Assembly: GCA_902789415.1 (NCBI GenBank)
Contig: CADAOD010000040.1
Location: 1-32,127 of the forward strand
Reading direction: 5' to 3'
From: an uncultured Prevotellaceae bacterium
Lineage (GTDB): Bacteria; Bacteroidota; Bacteroidia; Bacteroidales; Bacteroidaceae
Length of the DNA stretch: 32,127 nt
The notes under the pieces are model-generated. The model worked only from the letters and a program-made list of their open reading frames with translations. It was not told where the DNA came from and searched no databases. The translations under genes were made by a program, and so were the position numbers. Positions 15,646 through 22,919 of this stretch are shown here, one piece after another (position 1 is the first letter of the stretch; the number at the start of each line of letters is the position of its first letter).

Positions 15646-16533
15646 TTAAATTTTGAGTTCTTTGAGAATCTCCGACATGCGCTGCATATTGTTAATGCGC
15701 ATGGGCACTAATGGCAAACGGAGCACATTCTGGATGAATCCCATCTCCGACAGCATGGCCTTTACACCAGCAGGGTTGCCATCTACAAACAGTAACGAGA
15801 AGAGATCGGTAAAACGATGATGGATGGTGCGGGCAGGATCATACTCGCCACGCATCTGCAAACGGATCATACGCGAGAACTCCTTGGGCAGCGCATTACC
15901 AATAACCGAGATAACACCTACGGCACCACAGCTAACCATTGGGAATGTGAGCGAATCATCACCCGAAATCACATCAAAATCGGCTGGTTTGTTCTTGATA
16001 ATCTCATCTACCTGCTCCAGATTACCGCTGGCCTCCTTGATGGCTACGATATTCTGACAGTCGCGAGCCAGACGAACGGTAGTGGCAGCCTGCAGGTTAA
16101 CACCTGTACGACCAGGCACGTTATACAGCACAACGGGGAGCGATGTAGCTGCAGCAATGGCCTTGAAGTGCTGGTACAAACCTTCCTGCGAGGGTTTGTT
16201 GTAATAAGGGCAAACGCTAAGCACGCCGTCGATGCCCTTAAAATCGGCTGTTTTCAACTCTTCTACTACAGCAGCTGTATTGTTTCCACCACATCCTATT
16301 AATATAGGTACGCGCGCCTGTACGTAGTCTACTACTAAATCCTTAATCTTCTGCTTCTCCTCGCGTGTAAGCGTAGGTGTCTCACCAGTTGTGGCGAGGA
16401 TGCAGAAGAAGTCGGCACCGTTATTAAGCTGATAGTCAACCAGACGTATCAGCGCATCATAGTCAACCGAACCGTCTTCCTTGAATGGGGTAATGAGCGC
16501 TATGCCCAAACCTTTAAAAATGTTATGTACCAT
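15646..16533 (-). CDS. dapA: 4-hydroxy-tetrahydrodipicolinate synthase
   Basis: 295 aa, normal family length. It condenses pyruvate with aspartate semialdehyde in the lysine/diaminopimelate pathway. The TIM-barrel motifs are LATTGETPTL (Thr48-Thr49-Gly50-Glu51), CPYYNKPSQEGL, VVLYNVPGRTG (Tyr137, Arg142) and VAIKEASGN (Schiff-base Lys166), plus ISGDD. All catalytic residues of true DapA are visible, including the arginine that distinguishes it from other NAL-family aldolases. It starts 17 nt after the SPFH gene and is followed within 3 nt by the araC gene. The run of short gaps suggests cotranscription with the NfeD/SPFH genes, although the functions differ. Confidence 0.94.
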   Translation of the reverse strand: MVHNIFKGLGIALITPFKEDGSVDYDALIRLVDYQLNNGADFFCILATTGETPTLTREEKQKIKDLVVDYVQARVPILIGCGGNNTAAVVEELKTADFKGIDGVLSVCPYYNKPSQEGLYQHFKAIAAATSLPVVLYNVPGRTGVNLQAATTVRLARDCQNIVAIKEASGNLEQVDEIIKNKPADFDVISGDDSLTFPMVSCGAVGVISVIGNALPKEFSRMIRLQMRGEYDPARTIHHRFTDLFSLLFVDGNPAGVKAMLSEMGFIQNVLRLPLVPMRINNMQRMSEILKELKI

Positions 16534-16550
16534 GTATAATTGTGTTGCTA

Positions 16551-17504
16551 TTATTCTGCTTTAAATAAATCCTTGATACCGCCAATAGAGCCAAGCAGGT
16601 TGGTGGCCTCGTACGGCAGGTAAACGGTCTTTGTCTTATCGCCCTCGGCAAGCTCCTGCATCATCTGGATGTACTTCTGAGCCAGCAGGTAGTTGGCAGG
16701 ATTGGTGCTCTTACCTACAGCCTGGGTAATCAGTTCGATGGCCTTAGCCTCGGCCTCGGCCTTACGGATACGTGCCTGAGCCTCACCTTCGGCCTGAAGG
16801 ATAGCCTGCTGCTTGGCAGCTTCGGCCTTGTTAACGATGGCAGTCTTCTCACCTTCAGAAGCCAGAATCTCGGCAGCCTTCTGTCCCTCTGAGGTCAGAA
16901 TCTGGGCACGCTTATTACGTTCGGCCTGCATCTGCTTCTCCATCGCGGTAAGAACCGAATCGGGAGGTGTGATATCCTGCAACTCTACGCGGTTAACCTT
17001 AACGCCCCACTTATCGGTAGCGTCGTCGAGTACGGCAGAGAGTTTTTTATTGATGGTATCGCGAGAGGTAAGTGTCTCATCGAGTTCCAGCTCACCGATA
17101 ATGTTACGCAGAGTGGTCTGTGTAAGCTTCTCGATAGCATTGGGCAGGTTATTAATCTCGTAAGTAGCCTTGAAAGGATCAACAATCTGAAAATACAGCA
17201 GGGCATTAATCTCTGTCTGTACGTTATCTTTTGTAATCACATTCTGCTTGGGGAAATCGTACACCTGTTCGCGCAGATCGATGGTGGTTGAGTACATATA
17301 GCGTCCGTGATGCAGAACAACTATCGACTTGGCACGATCGATGAACGGAATGATGACGTTGATACCTGGCTGGAGCGTAGCGTAGTAACGACCCAGACGT
17401 TCGATAATCTTGGTTTCTGACTGAGGAATAATCACAAGAGCCATTTTGGCAAAGATAACCACGCATACCACAATGGCTATCAGGATGTAAGACATTATAT
17501 CCAT
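16551..17504 (-). CDS. SPFH/band-7 (stomatin-like) membrane protein
   Basis: 317 aa of the QmcA/stomatin type. One N-terminal membrane segment (about residues 4-27) is followed by the SPFH domain at about 25-185 (IPQSETKIIERLGRYYATLQPGIN, split here into IPQSETKIIERLGRYY and the adjoining TLQPGIN; then KDNVQTEINALLYFQI). A long Ala/Glu/Lys coiled coil spans about 185-265 (EGQKAAEILASEGEKTA, AEAEAKAIELITQAVG), and a short C-terminal segment follows. Such proteins form ring-shaped oligomers in membranes and typically pair with an NfeD protein, as here (31-nt gap). It probably organises membrane domains or protects against membrane stress; the client is unknown. Confidence 0.92.
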   Translation of the reverse strand: MDIMSYILIAIVVCVVIFAKMALVIIPQSETKIIERLGRYYATLQPGINVIIPFIDRAKSIVVLHHGRYMYSTTIDLREQVYDFPKQNVITKDNVQTEINALLYFQIVDPFKATYEINNLPNAIEKLTQTTLRNIIGELELDETLTSRDTINKKLSAVLDDATDKWGVKVNRVELQDITPPDSVLTAMEKQMQAERNKRAQILTSEGQKAAEILASEGEKTAIVNKAEAAKQQAILQAEGEAQARIRKAEAEAKAIELITQAVGKSTNPANYLLAQKYIQMMQELAEGDKTKTVYLPYEATNLLGSIGGIKDLFKAE

Positions 17505-17526
17505 ATGTTTATTTAATTTTACTTTA

Positions 17527-17547
17527 TTTCAATTTTCAATTTTCAAT
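17527..17547. repeat. Period-7 tandem repeat at the NfeD-SPFH junction
   Basis: Three exact copies of TTTCAAT (ATTGAAA on the coding strand) overlap the NfeD stop codon. A related motif, two copies of ATTGATA, overlaps the mmdA stop at 27679-27692, and a degenerate version lies between mce and mmdA (26078-26102). Confidence 0.7.
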
Positions 17548-17988
17548 TTCTACCGTGATAATAGTAGAAGCACGATCCACCACCACCACGTTGGCACCCT
17601 CGGGGATATCAGCATCGCCCTTGGTAACAGCCTTCCAGATGTCGCCATCAATCTGCACACGCCCGAAGCCACCTGCCTTGACTGGCTCTACTACCCTGCC
17701 CTGTCGACCCAGCAACGCATCAGCATTACTGATACGCTTGTCTTCGCCTTTATGCAGATAGCGCTTGGCAAAGGGGCGCACATAAAACAGGCTAACGAGC
17801 GTTACCACCACGAACACCACTATCTGGTAATAGGTGCCCGCACCAAGAGCTGCCACAACAGCCGCTGGAACAGCGCCGATGGCAAAGCAGATGATGAAGA
17901 AATCGCCCGCCGTAAGTTCGAGTATCAGACAAATGAGAGCAACTGCAGCCCACATCTGCCAGAGATGTTGCATGATATAATCAACCAT
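17536..17988 (-). CDS. NfeD-like membrane protein
   Basis: 150 aa, the short NfeD form without a fused serine-protease domain. It has three or four hydrophobic segments within about residues 8-72 (AALICLILELTAGDFFIICF; YYQIVVFVVVTLVSLFYV), then a soluble OB-fold at about 90-148 (ALLGRQGRVVEPVKAGGFGRVQIDG). The OB-fold of NfeD proteins is known to partner SPFH proteins, and the SPFH gene lies directly downstream. The start at 17988 lies only 7 nt after the stop of the C10 protease gene, so it shares that transcript or overlaps its 3' end. Confidence 0.9.
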   Translation of the reverse strand: MVDYIMQHLWQMWAAVALICLILELTAGDFFIICFAIGAVPAAVVAALGAGTYYQIVVFVVVTLVSLFYVRPFAKRYLHKGEDKRISNADALLGRQGRVVEPVKAGGFGRVQIDGDIWKAVTKGDADIPEGANVVVVDRASTIITVEIEN

Positions 17989-17995
17989 AACTATA

Positions 17996-20329
17996 TTACT
18001 TATTTACCACTTTCTTCTTATTAATAATGTATATGCCCTTAGGCAGACTGTTCAGCTCAGAAGCCTTACCCAGTTTAACACCACGCATATCGTAAACGTC
18101 GGCATCAGGCGTTTCGAGCTGGATATTCTGGATGCCAGTTTCGCTGGTAAGCTTATAAACGCAAGTACTTGTAAGGTAACCATTTTCGCCATTTACCCAC
18201 TCATATTCACCCTTATTCAGCATCATCACATAGAATGCATAACTGGTATCGGTATCCAAGCCTTCGAACTGGAATGGCACCTCGCCCGTTTCGCCCACCT
18301 TTATTTCGGCGGTATTGGTTTGTACAGCTGTGCTGTAGTACATGTTGTCGGAACTGTTTTGCTGCAACAGCCAGATACGCACGCCACCATAATAGGTTTC
18401 GGTACTGTTATTCTTAATCTTAGCAACCCCCTTCAAAGCGGTACCTGATACCACATGATCGACACTTGCACCCTCGACATCAAATGTTACATCAACCACC
18501 AAATCAAATACTGGTGCAGCAGCCACGTTAACCTCTACGCTATCAAGCGCAACAGCATCTTTATAATCGCTGGCCGATGTTGAGAAATAGAACTTATAAG
18601 TACCCTCGCGCTGCGGAATGTAGCTGATAGTAACATCGCCCGTTTCGCCTGCATCGAGATTAGAACCAATACCAGCCAACAGAACCGTCTTGGTAGCATC
18701 CTCGTTACTCCACAGGAATACAGGCGCATTAGCAAAAGAATTCTTATCGGTAAGATTGAGTTTGAATGTAATTGGGCGACCAACCATATTATCGGTACTT
18801 ACCTCTTTAGAATTGAGCAAGAACTTAGTATCGCCACTATATACTACACCGCCATGAGGAGTTACCTGCATAGAGAGTCCGTTGATAACGATAGTAGCAT
18901 AACAATCCATACCTTGGATTTGGAGCACAAAGTCGGTCTGCCCAGTTTCGCGACAAATAGGGCGCAACTGATAGGTGCCATCAACCAGATCACCACCTAT
19001 GGTATAGCTATTATTATAATAGCCTCCTTTTCCTGCAGGAATATCTTCGGAGGTAGTTCCTAACATCTTTACCAACTTATCGCCCTGATAAAGTGCCAAA
19101 CCAATATCGTACTTAAGATCCTTGTCGGCAAGACTAAACATCAGGCATTGAGCCATAAACTGCTTGAAGTTAGCAGTTGTGCTGGTACGACTTAACGTAA
19201 CCGTGTTACTTTGGTTGTTAATGGTAAAGTCCATCGCGAGCAATCGCTCAACCGTCATATTAGTAGTGGTAGATGGGGCTATACCAACGATAACCGTCTG
19301 ATCGATATTATAACCGGCAGAGCCCGAAGTACCGCCAGCACCCTGGTTATCAGGATTCATGAGCGACAACATAAAGAAGCCATCGCTTAATCCACCCCAT
19401 CCCCAGTTAACATGATAAAGACCTGCGCCATCATAGCCATCAACCACAAATGCATGTCCTGCCTGAACACCAGCGCCCGAGTCGTCGATATCAATAGCCT
19501 GAGCTGAATATAACACAGGTTTGGCATTGGCCAGATTATCATAAATGAGCGCATCCCACTCGGTAGCTGTATAGTTTGTGCGCGACGAATATTCGGTAGA
19601 TAAAGCATAACTAAATCTATTACGCAAAGCCTCGCATGCATACAAATCACTTGTATACGAACCATCCGAGCTGTAATTCATGCCAACAGCAGCACCAGCA
19701 TCGGCCATCAACTTGGCTACAGCATAAGCAGACTCGGTAGAATCGTTTGAAGCATATTCGGTTTTCATCTTACTCCACTCGTAGGTGGCAGGCCATTGGT
19801 GGTAGTACATCACCTGCGCCATAGCCGTAGCCACACAACCAGTTAATGATGTTTTACCAGTTGTATTATCCTTTGGACAAGTAAGATTATATGGGCCATA
19901 CTGATTCCACTTGGTTTTAACCAATGCCTTGATGGCATCGTGTGTGGGCACCGTACCTCGGGTAATAGCCTGATTGCTGCTTACAGCCTGCTGATATTTA
20001 GAAAGCATTACCTTCAGCGCTTCGGGTGCTGTATTCATATCAAACACGCCGTTATCGCTATATCCCAACACAGAAGGTGTACGATCGTCGGCACTTACGA
20101 TAACAAACGAGTTATCGGCATTAAACACATATATGCCGGCATTATCACCATCGGCAACACCTGTTACGGCACGAGTCAACTCTCCGCTGGCGGCACGGGT
20201 TACGTGCGGCATTTTACTTTGCAAGAAATCGCTGGCAATCTTACGGGCCGACTGCTCGTCAACAGGTGCTGCTATCGTCAGCAAAACGCTGAATAGCACC
20301 AGGTAGGTTGAGAGTAGATATTTTTTCAT
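17996..20329 (-). CDS. Secreted C10 family (streptopain/interpain-like) cysteine protease
   Basis: 777 aa. The signal peptide is about residues 1-20 (MKKYLLSTYLVLFSVLLTIA), followed by a Spi/inhibitor-like prodomain at about 21-125 and the papain-like catalytic domain at about 128-360. The nucleophile Cys165 is in TSLTGCVATAM, His292 in QAGHAFVVDGYDG, and HVNWGWGG completes the active site. Beta-sandwich repeats occupy about 375-740. The C-terminal tail (VYDMRGVKLGK ... LPKGIYIINKKKVV) resembles secretion/anchoring tails of Prevotella surface proteins. The family includes interpain A, an anti-complement factor. The ATG at 20329 is chosen because it begins the signal peptide and follows a good promoter; longer in-frame starts cross that promoter. 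NfeD follows after 7 nt. Confidence 0.93.
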   Translation of the reverse strand: MKKYLLSTYLVLFSVLLTIAAPVDEQSARKIASDFLQSKMPHVTRAASGELTRAVTGVADGDNAGIYVFNADNSFVIVSADDRTPSVLGYSDNGVFDMNTAPEALKVMLSKYQQAVSSNQAITRGTVPTHDAIKALVKTKWNQYGPYNLTCPKDNTTGKTSLTGCVATAMAQVMYYHQWPATYEWSKMKTEYASNDSTESAYAVAKLMADAGAAVGMNYSSDGSYTSDLYACEALRNRFSYALSTEYSSRTNYTATEWDALIYDNLANAKPVLYSAQAIDIDDSGAGVQAGHAFVVDGYDGAGLYHVNWGWGGLSDGFFMLSLMNPDNQGAGGTSGSAGYNIDQTVIVGIAPSTTTNMTVERLLAMDFTINNQSNTVTLSRTSTTANFKQFMAQCLMFSLADKDLKYDIGLALYQGDKLVKMLGTTSEDIPAGKGGYYNNSYTIGGDLVDGTYQLRPICRETGQTDFVLQIQGMDCYATIVINGLSMQVTPHGGVVYSGDTKFLLNSKEVSTDNMVGRPITFKLNLTDKNSFANAPVFLWSNEDATKTVLLAGIGSNLDAGETGDVTISYIPQREGTYKFYFSTSASDYKDAVALDSVEVNVAAAPVFDLVVDVTFDVEGASVDHVVSGTALKGVAKIKNNSTETYYGGVRIWLLQQNSSDNMYYSTAVQTNTAEIKVGETGEVPFQFEGLDTDTSYAFYVMMLNKGEYEWVNGENGYLTSTCVYKLTSETGIQNIQLETPDADVYDMRGVKLGKASELNSLPKGIYIINKKKVVNK

Positions 20330-20358
20330 AATCGTAACAATTTGATGGTTTAATAGTG

Positions 20359-20389
20359 CAAAAATAGACATTTTTGTCGAATTAGCAAA
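20359..20389 (-). promoter_or_regulatory. Promoter of the C10 protease gene
   Basis: On the minus strand, TTTG (20389-20386), 19 nt, TATTTTTG (20366-20359). A 7-bp inverted repeat CAAAAAT/ATTTTTG (20359-20365, 20370-20376) overlaps the -7 box. Confidence 0.78.
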
Positions 20390-20443
20390 GAAAAAACGAA
20401 TTATTAGCAAATAAAAGTGCATTTTTTCCGTTATTATGTTATA

Positions 20444-22804
20444 ATGATACGCAATTTAAACAAATTCATCATCATATTGGTACTATTGATAAGTACCCTG
20501 AATGCCGCCGCCGACGACTTTACCCTGAAGGGGAAAGTGATCGACGAAGAGGGCCATGCCTTAGAGTTAGTAACCATATCGTGTGCCGCCCAAGGAAAGG
20601 TTACCATGAGTAACCTGAAAGGCGAGTTCAGTATAGGATTAAAAACAGCCGACTCGGTAGTAGTAAAGTTTACGATGGTGGGCTATGGCGTGAGGAAACG
20701 TGTGTTCAGGCGGCCCAAAGGCAAGATGACGGTACAGATTGTGATGCACCCGGCTGCCACCTTAAGCGAGGTAACGGTAACCAAGCGCCGCCGACAGACA
20801 TCGCAGACGGAACAGATTGACACCAAGCACCTGCAGCAAACACCTTCAACCACAGGTAATGCGGTTGAGGAAATGATACAGCAGCAGGCTGGCGTATCGA
20901 GTCACAACGAGCTGTCGTCACAATATAATGTACGCGGAGGCTCGTTCGACGAAAACTCGGTTTACATTAACCAAACAGAAGTTTACCGCCCTTTATTAAT
21001 TAGTAGCGGGCAGCAGGAAGGCTTGTCGGTTATCAACCCAAAGATGGTTGAAAAGATTGGTTTTTCGACCGGTGGATACGAAGCGAAATACGGCGACAAA
21101 ATGTCGTCGGTATTAGATATTACCTACCGACGTGTAAATGGCTTCGAAGCCAGCGCCACAGCATCGCTGTTGGGTGCGAGCGGTTTTATAGGTTACGGCA
21201 ACAAGCGTTTCTCTATGAGTCACGGCATCAGATACAAAACCAACCGCTACCTGTTAAGCTCGTTAGAAACAACTGGAGAATACAAACCTAATTTCCTTGA
21301 TTATCAAACATATATAAGTTATACGCCAAACAAAAGGTGGAACATAGACTTTATAGGTAATATAGCTGATAATCATTATAACTTTACCCCCAAAGACAGA
21401 GAAACAAGTTTTGGCACTTTGGCTGATGTAAAGACGTTTAAGGTATATTTCGACGGACAGGAGAAGGACCGCTTCAGTACCCTCTTCGGCGCCCTTGGCA
21501 TAACACGAAGGATTACCGACTCAACCAGTATAAAACTTCTCACATCAGCCTATCACACCAAGGAGCGCGAGACGTACGATATTACGGGGCAGTATTGGCT
21601 TAACGACACACAAACTCAGGAGAGTTTAGGTGTAGGCACCTACATGGAGCATGCCCGCAATTATCTATCGGCCGACGTCATCAACTTTAAACTGATAGGT
21701 CGCCACCAAACGCGCCATCACGATATCGAGGCAGGCATCAGCTACAAAGCCGAACATATCAAAGAGCAATCGCGCGAATACGAGATGCGCGACTCGAGCG
21801 GCTACTCCATCCCCCACTCGGCCGACAAGCTGAACCTGATATACACGCTAACGGCCAAGAACGACATCAGGAGCCACCGAATTGAGGCATACATACAAGA
21901 TATTTACCGTTGGGCTAAAGGCGACAACTACTTTACGCTCAACTACGGCATACGTATTGCCAACTGGAGTTACAACAAGGAGACGACGGTATCGCCCAGA
22001 GCATCGTTAGCCATCGTACCTGCTTTTAACAGCGATCTTACCTTCCGCTTTGCCACCGGTTTTTATTATCAGGCCCCTTTCTACAAGGAGATGCGCGACA
22101 CCACAACGGTTAACGTCGTTACAACGGCTGTTTTAAACAGCCATATCAAGAGTCAGCAGTCCATCCACTTTATCGCTGCTGCCGACTACCGGTTCAGCAT
22201 GCTTAACCGTCCGTTCAAGTTTACGGCCGAAGCCTATTACAAGGCACTTAGCAACCTGATTCCGTACAACGTGCAGAACATGAAAATTACCTATTATGGC
22301 GAGAATCTTACTAAGGGTTACGCTACAGGCATCGACCTGAAACTGTACGGCGAGTTTGTGCCAGGAACCGACTCGTGGCTCACCCTATCGCTGATGAGCA
22401 CCCGACAGAAGTACAACAACCAATGGATACCGCTGCCAACCGACCAGCGATGGGCTGTTAATCTGCACTTTACCGATTACTTCCCTGGCACCGAGCGCTG
22501 GAAGATGACGTTACGATTGGCTTTTGCCGACGGACTACCTTTTGGTGCCCCACATAGAGGATTGGAGCAGCAACAGTTCCGCGCCCCCGCCTACAAACGT
22601 GCCGATATAGGCATGAGCTATTGCGCCCTTAAAAACGCCAAGGGCATTAAGGGCATCTGGTTAGGTATCGACTGTCTGAACCTGTTTGGTATCTCGAACG
22701 TAAACAGCTACTACTGGGTAACCGATGTAAGCAACACTCAATGGGCAGTACCTAATTTCCTGACGAGTAGGCAAATTAACGGGAAAATTACTATAGATTT
22801 ATAA
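20444..22804 (+). CDS. TonB-dependent outer-membrane receptor with carboxypeptidase regulatory-like domain
   Basis: 786 aa. The signal peptide is residues 1-23 (MIRNLNKFIIILVLLISTLN, cleavage near AAADD). A carboxypeptidase regulatory-like (beta-sandwich) domain spans about 25-105 (FTLKGKVIDEEGHALELVTI). The plug domain spans about 110-230 (VEEMIQQQAGVSSHNELSSQ, YNVRGGSFDENSVYINQTEV). The rest is a beta-barrel ending in a short aromatic/hydrophobic strand (INGKITIDL). It imports an unknown large or rare substrate using TonB energy. It lacks a SusD partner and SusC-type features, so it is not a polysaccharide-locus SusC. The ATG at 20444 is chosen for its signal peptide. It is divergent from the C10 protease; no clear TAnnTTTG box was found for it. 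The downstream lipoprotein has its own promoter. Confidence 0.9.
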   Translation: MIRNLNKFIIILVLLISTLNAAADDFTLKGKVIDEEGHALELVTISCAAQGKVTMSNLKGEFSIGLKTADSVVVKFTMVGYGVRKRVFRRPKGKMTVQIVMHPAATLSEVTVTKRRRQTSQTEQIDTKHLQQTPSTTGNAVEEMIQQQAGVSSHNELSSQYNVRGGSFDENSVYINQTEVYRPLLISSGQQEGLSVINPKMVEKIGFSTGGYEAKYGDKMSSVLDITYRRVNGFEASATASLLGASGFIGYGNKRFSMSHGIRYKTNRYLLSSLETTGEYKPNFLDYQTYISYTPNKRWNIDFIGNIADNHYNFTPKDRETSFGTLADVKTFKVYFDGQEKDRFSTLFGALGITRRITDSTSIKLLTSAYHTKERETYDITGQYWLNDTQTQESLGVGTYMEHARNYLSADVINFKLIGRHQTRHHDIEAGISYKAEHIKEQSREYEMRDSSGYSIPHSADKLNLIYTLTAKNDIRSHRIEAYIQDIYRWAKGDNYFTLNYGIRIANWSYNKETTVSPRASLAIVPAFNSDLTFRFATGFYYQAPFYKEMRDTTTVNVVTTAVLNSHIKSQQSIHFIAAADYRFSMLNRPFKFTAEAYYKALSNLIPYNVQNMKITYYGENLTKGYATGIDLKLYGEFVPGTDSWLTLSLMSTRQKYNNQWIPLPTDQRWAVNLHFTDYFPGTERWKMTLRLAFADGLPFGAPHRGLEQQQFRAPAYKRADIGMSYCALKNAKGIKGIWLGIDCLNLFGISNVNSYYWVTDVSNTQWAVPNFLTSRQINGKITIDL

Positions 22805-22860
22805 TATTTGTTAATAATTATTGGTTTTAACATCCTTCGCGCGTGTAATATAAATAAAAA

Positions 22861-22903
22861 AGTTATCTTTGCAAAATGAATTGGTACGTATATTAAGATA
22901 ACT
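22861..22903 (+). promoter_or_regulatory. Promoter of the lipoprotein gene with overlapping inverted repeat
   Basis: TATCTTTG at 22864-22871 is the -7 element; the -33 region is poor. A perfect 9-bp inverted repeat AGTTATCTT (22861-22869) / AAGATAACT (22895-22903) brackets the start region. Confidence 0.6.
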
Positions 22904-22919
22904 AAAAGAATTTTAAGCG

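Noticed and set aside
20330-20443. Housekeeping promoter for the TonB receptor gene
   Set aside because: No TAnnTTTG box in a suitable place on the plus strand could be found; none is reported.
20706-20921. Minus-strand small open frames within the TonB receptor and similar short frames elsewhere
   Set aside because: They overlap strongly supported genes, lack promoters and show no recognisable protein pattern.
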